Shown in pieces: positions 1 through 7,814 of a DNA stretch of 64,000 bases. The notes under the pieces are model-generated. The model ran no database searches and was not told the DNA's origin. It saw only the letters and a program-made list of their open reading frames with translations. The stretch's first letter is position 1; every line of letters starts with the position of its first letter. Source of the DNA: Sulfitobacter sp. S190 (lineage in GTDB: Bacteria > Pseudomonadota > Alphaproteobacteria > Rhodobacterales > Rhodobacteraceae); NCBI RefSeq assembly GCF_025141935.1, contig NZ_CP081120.1, positions 2,604,001 through 2,668,000 of the forward strand, read 5' to 3'. The position numbers and the translations under genes are program-made.

Positions 1-694
1 CCCGCGCCGCGGTCAGATTGTCCGGTTTGCGGTAGATCTCGGCCGTGGGCCCGAATTGCGTCACGCGCCCATCGTCCATCAGGGCCGTCCGCCCGCCCAG
101 CAGCAATGCCTCCTCAGGCTCGGATGTCGCATAGACCACGACGGCGCCGCGCCCGGCAAAAAGCTCCGGCAATTGCTCACGCAGTTCTTCGCGCAGTTTA
201 TAGTCCAGATTTGCCAGCGGTTCGTCGAGGAAAACGGCCCGGCTTTCCTTGGCAATGGCGCGCGCCAGCGCACACCGCTGCTGCTGGCCGCCCGACAGTT
301 CCTGCGGACGCCGTTTCAGCATCGGACGCAGTTGGAGAATGTCGGCGGCCTCTTCCACGCGGCCCTGTATTTCCGATTTCGCCATGCCCGCAACCCGCAG
401 GGGCGAAGCGATATTGTCGTAGACTGTCATCTGCGGGTAGTTGACGAAAAACTGGTGAACAAGACTGATGTTGCGTTTCTGCGTCGACAGGCGCGACACG
501 TCCTGCCCGTCCATCCAGACCTCGCCGGAGGCCAGCGGATCAAGCCCCGCCATCAGTTTGATCAGGGATGTCTTGCCCGCCCCGGTCTGGCCCAGCAGCA
601 CGTTGAAATGCCCGGTCTCCAACACCAGCGAGGTCGGCTTGATATGGGTGATCCCGCGGGTCACTTTGCTGGCCTGCTTCAGCTCGATTGTCAT
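1..694 (-). CDS. ABC transporter ATP-binding subunit, GlpS/UgpC-like (3' end outside window)
   Basis: ATPase subunit of a carbohydrate or glycerol-type ABC importer, acting at the cytoplasmic face of the inner membrane. Reading from ATG at 694, the Walker A GQTGAGKTS is near residues 35-43, followed by the Q-loop (VHQFFVNYP), the signature LSGGQQQR and Walker B AVFLDEPLANLD. The switch region reads YATSEPEEAL, so the usual H-loop histidine (YVTHDQ in MalK/UgpC) is replaced by Ser; this suggests a heterodimeric ATPase pair, as in rhizobial GlpS/GlpT. It lies downstream of a matching solute-binding protein gene. The C-terminus is cut off by the window edge. Family assignment is firm; the substrate (glycerol) is inferred. 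Confidence 0.85.
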   Translation of the reverse strand, partial: MTIELKQASKVTRGITHIKPTSLVLETGHFNVLLGQTGAGKTSLIKLMAGLDPLASGEVWMDGQDVSRLSTQKRNISLVHQFFVNYPQMTVYDNIASPLRVAGMAKSEIQGRVEEAADILQLRPMLKRRPQELSGGQQQRCALARAIAKESRAVFLDEPLANLDYKLREELREQLPELFAGRGAVVVYATSEPEEALLLGGRTALMDDGRVTQFGPTAEIYRKPDNLTAAR

Positions 695-714
695 GGGGGT
701 GATGTCCTGCGTGT

Positions 715-744
715 AAAAAGGCCGGGGCAATCTGCGCCCCGGCC
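715..744 (-). terminator. Intrinsic terminator between solute-binding protein and ATPase genes
   Basis: On the minus strand a 9-bp perfect stem GGCCGGGGC/GCCCCGGCC (plus-strand arms 720-728 and 736-744) is followed by a run of five T. It sits between the solute-binding protein gene and the ATPase gene of one operon, so it probably causes partial termination and keeps the binding protein in excess. Confidence 0.75.
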
Positions 745-747
745 AGT

Positions 748-781
748 GGCTGGCCCGAAAGAGGTATCCGGCGGGCCAGCC
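748..781. repeat. Perfect 10-bp inverted repeat (mRNA stabiliser-like hairpin)
   Basis: Arms GGCTGGCCCG (748-757) and CGGGCCAGCC (772-781) enclose a 14-nt loop. It lies just after the solute-binding protein stop codon and just before the terminator hairpin at 715-744. With no T-run of its own, it is more likely an RNA-stabilising 3' stem than a second terminator. Confidence 0.6.
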
Positions 782-789
782 GTTGGGAG

Positions 790-2523
790 TTATTGCTGCC
801 AGCGTGCGACGAGTTCGTCGTAGTTGACGGTTTCACCCTGCGGTTTTTCGTTGTCCAGCTTGGGCTTGGCGCCGCCATTGGCGAACCAGTACTCGGCATC
901 ACGCTCTTCGTTCAGGCGTGGACCACAACCGCCATAAATGTTCTGCGCCTCATCGGCGGATTGCATCCGGGCCATGGTGATGTCCATCTCCTCGGCCAGA
1001 CGGTCCATCGCTTCCTGCGGAGTGAAGGCACCGGAGTTCACGTCACCGATTTGCTGCCACCAGATCTGCGCAAGCTTTGGATAGTCGGGCACGTTGATGC
1101 CTGTTGGCGACCATGCCACGCGATCTGGCGAGCGGTAGAATTCGACCAGACCACCCAATTTGGGCGCGCGCTCGGTGAAGCTTTCGTGGTTGACCGAACT
1201 GTCGCGGATGAAGGTCAGACCCACGTGGGATTTCTTCACATCAACAGTTTTGGATGTCACGAACTGGGCGTAGAGCCAGGCCGCTTGTGCACGGTCGGAG
1301 GGTGTGGACTTGAGGAATGTCCAGGAGCCCACGTCCTGATAGCCGACCTTCTGGCCTTCTTCCCAGTAGGGGCCATGCGGGCTGGGTGCCATACGCCACA
1401 GTGGGTTGCCTGCATCGTCGACAGTGTTGTTGCCTTCGGACTTGGGCTTGACCATGTCGGCGGTAAAGGCGGTGTACCAGAAGATCTGCTGGGCCACGTT
1501 GCCTTGCGCCAGTGCGGGCAGCGATTGGTAGAAGTCATAGGACGCCGCACCGGGAGGTGCGTATTTGCGCAGCCATTCGTCCCATTTGCGGATCGCATAG
1601 ACCGCCGCAGGACCGTTCGCCGCACCACCGCGGGATACGGATGCGCCTGCGGGGTTGCACGAACCCTCTTCCATGCGGATGCCCCATTCGTCGATCGGCA
1701 CGCCGTTTGGCTCGCCCTTGGAGCCTGTGCCCGCCATCGACAGCCACGCGTCCGTCATCCGCCAGCCCAGATCGGGCGCACGCTTGCCGTAATCCATGTG
1801 GCCGTAGATCGCGACACCGTCGACTTCTTTTACGTCGTTGGAAAAGAAATCAGCGATGTCTTCATAGGCCGACCAGTTGACCGGAACGCCCAGATCGTAG
1901 CCGTATTTTTCCTTGAACGCGGCTTTGTTGGCCTCGTCATCGAACCAGTCCTTGCGGAACCAGTAGAGGTTCGCGAACTGCTGGTCGGGCAATTGGTAGA
2001 GGTTGCCGTCGGGACCGGTGGTGAACTGGATGCCCATGAAGTCATCGAGGTCCAGCGTTGGCGATGTGGTGGCAGACCAGTCGCCCGCCATCTGTTCGGT
2101 CAGGTTATAGGCCAGTTGCAGGCGCGAGTGTGTGCCGATCAGATCGGAATCGTTGACGTAGCCGTCATAGAGGTTCCGCTGTGTCTGCATTTGCGTTTGC
2201 ACGGCCTGAACCACTTCGCCCTCGCCGAGGATCTGGTGGTTGACCTTGATACCGGTGATTTCCTCGAAGGCTTTCGTCAGCACTTCGGATTCATATCCGT
2301 GCGTCGGGATGCCCTCGGACAGAACGTTGATTTCCATGCCGGCATAGGGCTCGGCCGCTTGAATGAACCACTCCATCTCGGACATCTGCTCGTCTTTGCT
2401 GAGCGTTGATGGCTGGAATTCCTGGTCAATCCATTTTTGAGCTGCCGCCGCGTCGGCAAAAGCAGTTCCGTGCCCCGCGATGACAGCCATAGCTGCAGTC
2501 GCGGAGAGTAGATACTTACGCAT
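790..2523 (-). CDS. ABC transporter extracellular solute-binding protein, GlpV-like
   Basis: 577-residue periplasmic binding protein of a group 1 carbohydrate-type ABC importer. The N-terminus has a clear Sec signal (two basic residues, hydrophobic stretch, cleavage near AFADA, about residues 22-24). The mature part has the extracellular solute-binding fold pattern, with GIPTHGYESEVLTKAFEEITGI near residue 70-90. Length and the GlpS-like ATPase downstream match rhizobial glycerol transporter GlpV (about 570 residues), but order differs from glpSTPQUV and permeases are outside the window. ATG at 2523 has AGGAGAAG-type Shine-Dalgarno sequence just upstream. Substrate is inferred. Confidence 0.85.
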   Translation of the reverse strand: MRKYLLSATAAMAVIAGHGTAFADAAAAQKWIDQEFQPSTLSKDEQMSEMEWFIQAAEPYAGMEINVLSEGIPTHGYESEVLTKAFEEITGIKVNHQILGEGEVVQAVQTQMQTQRNLYDGYVNDSDLIGTHSRLQLAYNLTEQMAGDWSATTSPTLDLDDFMGIQFTTGPDGNLYQLPDQQFANLYWFRKDWFDDEANKAAFKEKYGYDLGVPVNWSAYEDIADFFSNDVKEVDGVAIYGHMDYGKRAPDLGWRMTDAWLSMAGTGSKGEPNGVPIDEWGIRMEEGSCNPAGASVSRGGAANGPAAVYAIRKWDEWLRKYAPPGAASYDFYQSLPALAQGNVAQQIFWYTAFTADMVKPKSEGNNTVDDAGNPLWRMAPSPHGPYWEEGQKVGYQDVGSWTFLKSTPSDRAQAAWLYAQFVTSKTVDVKKSHVGLTFIRDSSVNHESFTERAPKLGGLVEFYRSPDRVAWSPTGINVPDYPKLAQIWWQQIGDVNSGAFTPQEAMDRLAEEMDITMARMQSADEAQNIYGGCGPRLNEERDAEYWFANGGAKPKLDNEKPQGETVNYDELVARWQQ

Positions 2524-3049
2524 CCTCTTCTCCTCCCAGAAGTTTTAATTGAGCCGGATTTCGCCGACTGCCACTACGATAGTCGCAATATTTCGCGCCT
2601 GTCAAACTAATAGTTTAGTAGTTTTTTAGCATTACATATCAGATGCCTACCACGTAATCCTGACATTCTTGGCCAGTTTCCGATCACGAAATCGTTGGGT
2701 CAGCCCCGCCGCCGATCATCCGTTCCCCGACGGCATCTTGCGCGCGTCGCGCGGCCAGATTCTGCATCAAGGATGACAGCCCCGCGCGGATAATTTGGCG
2801 CTATTGTCCGCCCTGCCCAATGCATGTCAACAGCGATGCCATCGGACGCATACGCATACGGGAAACGGGCCCAGCAGTGTCAGACGGAATAGGTGCCCGC
2901 GACGCGCTGAAATACAGTTGCCCATTTGCGTATTCCCGGACCCGGCGGTGTGAAACCTCTTTCTCGGAAACCAAAAAACGTGGAAGGTTCACCGGGGCCT
3001 GACGATCGCCCACCAATGCCATGCGCCCAACACGTGAGGTGGCCGCACA
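2524..3049. other. 526-bp intergenic region between divergent genes
   Basis: No convincing gene. The left 120 bases are AT-rich and should hold the promoter of the minus-strand ABC operon, including the palindrome at 2604-2616. The right half is GC-rich and leads to the plus-strand nitroreductase gene. Short reading frames here (for example around 2820-3002) have no recognisable protein features. Confidence 0.5.
2604..2616. promoter_or_regulatory. Candidate operator palindrome upstream of the ABC operon
   Basis: AAACTA-A-TAGTTT is a perfect 6-bp inverted repeat with one central base, in an AT-rich patch about 80 bases upstream of the solute-binding protein start. Position suits a repressor or activator site for the transporter operon. 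The cognate regulator is not in the window. Confidence 0.3.
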
Positions 3050-3892
3050 ATGACCGACCCGAAAACCGATCCACTTCAGCACTTGTTGAACGCGCGATTT
3101 GCGGATGCTCCCGATGTCGAGGCGCCCCAAAAATCTGCGGACCGTCTGGCGCGGCTTGCGGCGCACGGGTCGTGCCGCTCCTTCACCACCGACCCGATCC
3201 CGGATGCGGTGTTGCAGACCCTCTGCGCAGTCGCGCTCTGCGCTCCCAGCAAGAGCGACTTGCAACAACGCGACATCATCCTTCTCAAGTCGGGCCAGCA
3301 GCGCACGGCCCTTGCGGAGCTGGTGCCCAAGCAACCCTGGATTGCCCAAGCGCCTATGATCGCGGTCTTTTGCGGAAACAATCGACGACAGCGTCTGATG
3401 CACGATTGGAAGAACATTCCGTTCGCCAATGATCACTTCGATGCGCCCTTCAACGCTGCAGCAGATGCGGCAATCGCGCTTGGTGCGTTCGTCACTGCCG
3501 CCGAAGCGGTGGGACTGGGCTGCTGCCCGATAAGTGGTGTGCGTAACCGCCCCCGTGCGCTGTCAGAGCTGCTGGCGCTGCCGCCGTATGTCTTTCCCTT
3601 CGCGGGGCTCGCTGTGGGCGTGCCCGAAGCGGCCCCTGCAATTTCGCAGCGGTTGCCTTTGGATGTCACCTGCCACACCGACAGGTACGACGAAACCGGT
3701 CTGCGCACCCAGATCGCGCAGTACGACGCAATGCGGCGCGAAAGCCAACCCTACCCACAGCAACGCCGAAGGGCGCAATTCGCAGAAAGCGCGGCCTACG
3801 GCTGGTCAGACGACAAGGTCCGCCAGTACAGCGTGCCGGAGCGCGAAACCTTTGGCGCTTACATGCGCGCGCAAGGGTTCAAATTCGATTGA
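3050..3892 (+). CDS. Nitroreductase family protein (FMN-dependent NAD(P)H oxidoreductase)
   Basis: 280-residue cytosolic flavoprotein of the nitroreductase superfamily. Visible family features: the phosphate-binding start GSCRSFTTDPIPDAVL near residues 40-55, the APSKSDLQQRDIILL segment near 63-80 that contacts FMN, and the central GAFVTAAEAVGLGCCPISGVR helix near 145-165. The C-terminal extension after residue 230 (YGWSDDKVRQYS) is typical of NfsA/PnbA-like members. Physiological substrate unknown. ATG at 3050 is preceded by GTGAGGT. It stands alone between the ABC operon and cydAB. Confidence 0.85.
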   Translation: MTDPKTDPLQHLLNARFADAPDVEAPQKSADRLARLAAHGSCRSFTTDPIPDAVLQTLCAVALCAPSKSDLQQRDIILLKSGQQRTALAELVPKQPWIAQAPMIAVFCGNNRRQRLMHDWKNIPFANDHFDAPFNAAADAAIALGAFVTAAEAVGLGCCPISGVRNRPRALSELLALPPYVFPFAGLAVGVPEAAPAISQRLPLDVTCHTDRYDETGLRTQIAQYDAMRRESQPYPQQRRRAQFAESAAYGWSDDKVRQYSVPERETFGAYMRAQGFKFD

Positions 3893-4115
3893 ATTTTTCG
3901 AAAATATCCATGCTTCGCAGGGCTCAACTTGAGTGAGGGCAAGACAATCGGCACGCGGGCCGATAAGGCGGCCAGAATAGGACGATCAATGCATTGTTTT
4001 AAAACGATAAATCCACCATCTCAAAACTCCTGCGCGAACTTGCCGCATCCCCATAACAATCGCTGACGACAGCCCCATATCTATTCCAACAAGACACGTT
4101 TCAGAGGACTAGATA

Positions 4116-5525
4116 ATGTTGGACACATTGCTGCTGTCGCGCATTCAGTTTGCGGCGAATATCTCTTTCCACATTCTGTTCCCGACAATCACGATCGCGC
4201 TGGGCTGGGTGCTGTTGTACTTCCGCCTGCGCTATAACCGGTCGGGCGATGAACGCTGGATGGAGGCTTACGGCTTTTGGGTAAAGGTCTTTGCGTTGTC
4301 TTTCGCGATGGGTGTCGTGTCCGGCATCACGATGTCGTTCCAGTTCGGCACCAACTGGCCCGGCTTTATGGAAATCGTCGGTAACATCGCGGGTCCGCTA
4401 CTGGCCTACGAAATCATGACCGCATTCTTTCTCGAGGCTGTCTTTCTGGGGATCATGCTCTTCGGGTTCAGCCGTGTGCCACGTTGGATGCACACCGGCG
4501 CCACGTTTCTGGTAGCCTTCGGCACGACGATGTCGACCTTCTGGATCATTGTCCTGAACAGCTGGATGCACACGCCTCAGGGCTTCGAGATGATCGATGG
4601 CGTGGCCCATGCCACCGATTGGTGGGCGATCATCTTCAATCCGTCGATGCCATACCGCTTCTTCCATATGCTGTTGGCCAGCTTCCTCACCGTCAGTTTC
4701 CTGATCGCGGGTGTCAGCGCGTTCCGTTGGTTGATCGGCGGTCGGACAAAAGGCGTGCGCGTCGCTTTGCGCACCTCGCTCTTCATGGCGGCACTGCTTA
4801 TTCCGGTACAGATCTTCGTGGGTGACCTGCACGGGCTGAACACGAAAGAATACCAGCCTGCCAAAGTGGCAGCGATGGAAGGTGTCTGGGAGACCCAGCG
4901 CGGTGCCCCGCTGCTGTTGTTTGCCCTGCCCGACGATGCGGCCCGTGAAAACAACATGGAGATCGGCATTCCCGGTCTGGCGTCCTTTATCCTGACCCAC
5001 GAATGGGATGGCGAAGTCAAAGGTCTGAACGAATTTGTCGCCGAAGACGGAACTGTCCTGCACCCGCGTGTCGCACCTGTTTTCTGGTCCTTCCGCGTGA
5101 TGGTCGGCACGGGCGTGCTTATGTTGATGGCCAGCTGGGCCGCGGTGGCGTTGATGCTGCGCAAGCGTGCGGATGGCGTCGGGCGGCGCGGTGTGGACGG
5201 GTTGCCCAAGGTGTTTCTGATCGGTCTGGTCGGCATGACCTTCAGCGGCTGGCTTGCCACGCTTGCGGGCTGGTACACCACAGAGATCGGGCGCCAGCCG
5301 TGGTTGGTGCAGGGTGTTATGACCACCAAGCAGGCGGTGGCGGACGTACCGCCGACCATGGTGCTGTCCTCGCTGATCGCCTACCTCGTGGTCTATGCGG
5401 TGCTCTTGGGGGCCTACATAGGGGTAATTTTCTATCTGGCGCGCCGCGCATCGAAGGGACAGTCGATTGAACCACGCGTCCCGCAATCCGAAGCGGCACA
5501 ACCCCGTGCCGTACCGGCGGAGTAA
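4116..5525 (+). CDS. cydA: Cytochrome bd-type quinol oxidase subunit I
   Basis: 469-residue membrane protein that oxidises quinol and reduces O2 to water with haems b558, b595 and d. The N-terminus RIQFAANISFHILFP carries the conserved haem-ligand His; FHMLLASFLT holds a second His; the motif GRQPW is at about residue 393. The quinol loop is short, as in the CioA (cyanide-insensitive) subgroup, and the protein is much shorter than E. coli CydA (522). ATG at 4116 follows AGAGGA. cydB starts 5 bases after the stop, so the two form an operon. No cydDC assembly genes are nearby. Confidence 0.95.
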   Translation: MLDTLLLSRIQFAANISFHILFPTITIALGWVLLYFRLRYNRSGDERWMEAYGFWVKVFALSFAMGVVSGITMSFQFGTNWPGFMEIVGNIAGPLLAYEIMTAFFLEAVFLGIMLFGFSRVPRWMHTGATFLVAFGTTMSTFWIIVLNSWMHTPQGFEMIDGVAHATDWWAIIFNPSMPYRFFHMLLASFLTVSFLIAGVSAFRWLIGGRTKGVRVALRTSLFMAALLIPVQIFVGDLHGLNTKEYQPAKVAAMEGVWETQRGAPLLLFALPDDAARENNMEIGIPGLASFILTHEWDGEVKGLNEFVAEDGTVLHPRVAPVFWSFRVMVGTGVLMLMASWAAVALMLRKRADGVGRRGVDGLPKVFLIGLVGMTFSGWLATLAGWYTTEIGRQPWLVQGVMTTKQAVADVPPTMVLSSLIAYLVVYAVLLGAYIGVIFYLARRASKGQSIEPRVPQSEAAQPRAVPAE

Positions 5526-5530
5526 ACACT

Positions 5531-6541
5531 ATGTACACCTTTGGTGATCCAACCCAGTGGCTGCCCTTTGTCTTTGCAGGCCTGATGGGGCTGTCGATCC
5601 TGATCTACGTGATCCTCGACGGCTTCGACCTTGGCGTCGGGGTCTTGTTCCCCTTCGCCAATGAAGAAGAGAAAGACGCCATGATTGCGTCGATCGGCCC
5701 CTTCTGGGATGCCAATGAGACGTGGCTCGTGCTCGCTGTGGGACTGCTCCTGGTGGCTTTTCCCACTGCGCATGGCGAAATCCTGACCGCGCTTTATGCC
5801 CCTGTGGCGATCATGCTGATCGGCCTGATCCTGCGCGGTGTTGCCTTCGAGTTCAGGGTCAAGGCGCCGGCCGCCTACAAACGGTTGTGGAACAACGCGT
5901 TCTTTACCGGATCCCTGATGACCTCGCTGAGCCAGGGTTTCATGCTGGGGCTCTATGTCATGGGTCTCGACTGGACCTTGGGCCACGTCGCCTTTGCCTT
6001 TCTCACGGCAATCTTCCTGACCGTCGGATACAGCTTTATCGGGGCGACATGGGTCATTCATAAAAACAGCGATGCCTTGCAGATCAAGGCGGTGCGTTGG
6101 GCCAAGGGCGGCATTTGGGGGCTTATTCTGGGGATCGGTGCAATTTCACTGGCCACGCCTTTTGTCAGCCCGCGCATTTTCGACAAATGGTTCAGCTTTC
6201 CCGAAATGATCTGGCTCGCGCCACTGCCCGTGCTGTCTGCTGCGGTGATCATCTGGCTCTGGACGATGCTCAAGCGGATGCCCTTTGCGAACGACCATTG
6301 GAACTGGCTGCCGTTCGTGGCGGCCACCTTGCTGTGGACCATGGCCTACGGCGGGATGGCGTATAGCTTCTATCCCTATGTCGTGCCCGAAAAGATCACG
6401 ATTTACGAGGCCGCAAGCGCACCTGAATCGTTGTTCATTATCCTGATTGGATCGCTTTTCGTTCTGCCCACGATCGTCGGCTACACGTTGCTGTCCTATT
6501 GGGTTTTCCGCGGCAAGGCACGCGAGCTGCGCTACGACTGA
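5531..6541 (+). CDS. cydB: Cytochrome bd-type quinol oxidase subunit II
   Basis: 336-residue multi-spanning partner of CydA. Typical subunit II features are seen: the N-terminal helix with YVILDGFDLGVGVLFPF (residues about 25-41), the DANETWLVLAVG motif near residue 58, and GVAFEFRVKAP near 105. It is translated from the same operon as cydA, 5 bases downstream. A hairpin follows the stop at 6555-6589. No small CydX-like frame was found after it. Confidence 0.95.
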   Translation: MYTFGDPTQWLPFVFAGLMGLSILIYVILDGFDLGVGVLFPFANEEEKDAMIASIGPFWDANETWLVLAVGLLLVAFPTAHGEILTALYAPVAIMLIGLILRGVAFEFRVKAPAAYKRLWNNAFFTGSLMTSLSQGFMLGLYVMGLDWTLGHVAFAFLTAIFLTVGYSFIGATWVIHKNSDALQIKAVRWAKGGIWGLILGIGAISLATPFVSPRIFDKWFSFPEMIWLAPLPVLSAAVIIWLWTMLKRMPFANDHWNWLPFVAATLLWTMAYGGMAYSFYPYVVPEKITIYEAASAPESLFIILIGSLFVLPTIVGYTLLSYWVFRGKARELRYD

Positions 6542-6554
6542 GCGGCGCGTTTCA

Positions 6555-6589
6555 GGGTCTGCCCAGGCGCATGGTGTTTGGGCAGACCC
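6555..6589. terminator. Strong stem-loop after cydAB
   Basis: Perfect 11-bp inverted repeat GGGTCTGCCCA (6555-6565) / TGGGCAGACCC (6579-6589) with a 13-nt loop, 13 bases after the cydB stop. There is no following T-run, so it could be a Rho-assisted terminator or a 3' RNA stabiliser. Confidence 0.5.
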
Positions 6590-6678
6590 ACCATTCGCGA
6601 CACCTAAAAACCGGATGTGCCCCTCGCCCCCGAGCACATCAACGCTAGGTTGCGGATGAGATAGCAAAGGGCCCCACC

Positions 6679-7716
6679 ATGCAGCTTCTCCATCTCGTTG
6701 GCGCGACCAACAATGATTTCTACCACGATTTGTCGTGTACCTATCACCAGTCCACGCTGGTTCTGGACCGGATGCCCGCCCATGTGTTGCGCGTCGATCC
6801 GCGGGGAGCGCTGCATCTGCGGCGGGCAGGATCGGTCGAAGAGCGCGGGACTGATCTCAGCGAAGTGGCGCAGCTTTGCACTGATATCGATCTTATGGTG
6901 CCCTTCATGTTTTGCCCCGACGGGATGATGGTCTGGCGCGAAATGTTCGAGACGGTTTTCAAGGTGCCGGTTGTCGGCCCGCCCCTGTCGGCCACCGTTG
7001 CGTCCACCTCCAAATGGCAGACCAAGGCCATCGCCAAACTGGCCGGGGTCCGGTCACCGGACGCGGTTCGGCTGTCGCGCGGTGCGCCTGGTCCAGCTTG
7101 GACCGGTCCGTGCATCGTGAAACCCGACAGCGAAGACAATTCCATAGGTCTGTCGCTTGTTCAGGACCCTGCCGACCTGCCCCGCGCGCTCGCGGATGCG
7201 TGGGCCTGCGGCGACAGCGTTCTGGTGGAGCAGTATGTACCGGGCCGCGAAATCCGTGTGGGGGTGCTCGATATCAACGGAGAGGCGCGCGTGTTGCCGA
7301 TCCTTGAGTACCATGTCTCCGAAGCCCATCCGATCCGCCGCCGCGAGGATAAGGTCGACATCAGCGAGGACGGCAGCGTGACGCGAAAAACGTGGGAAGC
7401 CCCCCCGCTGGAAACATCCTGCCCCGCCACACTTGGTACGGATCTGCTCGAGCAGGTAAGTGCCTGCGCGCTGGAGATGCACAGCGCTCTTGGCAGCCGC
7501 GACTATTCCCTGTTCGACATGCGGATCGATACCGCAAGCGGTGCGCCCTATCTGCTGGAGGCCTGCAGCTTCTGGACCTTTGCGCCCATCAGCATTCTGT
7601 CGCGTATGGTCGAGGCAGCGGGCCTTGATCTGAAGGACGTGACACGGCAGGTGTTCGAGCAGGCAGCTGCACGTGACACGCGCGACCGCCACGGGCCAAT
7701 CGCTTCGCGCGCCTGA
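6679..7716 (+). CDS. ATP-grasp domain protein (D-Ala-D-Ala ligase/RimK-like), function unknown
   Basis: 345-residue protein with a C-terminal ATP-grasp fold: the nucleotide-binding strand CIVKPDSEDNSIGLSLV near residues 145-160, VLVEQYVPGREIRVGVL near 185-200, and the metal-binding strand YSLFDMRIDTASGAPYLLEA near 275-295. These resemble D-alanine ligases, which activate a carboxylate as acyl phosphate and couple it to an amine. The first 110 residues are a pre-ATP-grasp domain with no recognised partner. No peptidoglycan genes surround it, so cell-wall function is unlikely; an amino-acid or peptide ligase role is inferred only. ATG at 6679. Confidence 0.7.
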   Translation: MQLLHLVGATNNDFYHDLSCTYHQSTLVLDRMPAHVLRVDPRGALHLRRAGSVEERGTDLSEVAQLCTDIDLMVPFMFCPDGMMVWREMFETVFKVPVVGPPLSATVASTSKWQTKAIAKLAGVRSPDAVRLSRGAPGPAWTGPCIVKPDSEDNSIGLSLVQDPADLPRALADAWACGDSVLVEQYVPGREIRVGVLDINGEARVLPILEYHVSEAHPIRRREDKVDISEDGSVTRKTWEAPPLETSCPATLGTDLLEQVSACALEMHSALGSRDYSLFDMRIDTASGAPYLLEACSFWTFAPISILSRMVEAAGLDLKDVTRQVFEQAAARDTRDRHGPIASRA

Positions 7717-7814
7717 TCTGGCGCATCAAGGCTGCACAAATAAATCTGGGTGTGCTGCACCCTTTTCGCGGCTTCATGCGTTGGACCCTGTGCCTGTCAG
7801 CAAGGATGTCCGCC

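Noticed and set aside
793..2409. Long open frame of 538 codons antisense to the solute-binding protein gene
   Set aside because: It mirrors a strongly supported gene in GC-rich DNA and shows no domain, signal or initiation site; a composition effect.
2801..3436. Minus-strand frame overlapping the nitroreductase start
   Set aside because: It overlaps the true gene, lacks a good start and shows no family features.
3921..3950. FNR-like half sites upstream of cydA (TTGAG-N4-GGCAA)
   Set aside because: Too far from TTGAT-N4-ATCAA to call an oxygen-regulator site.
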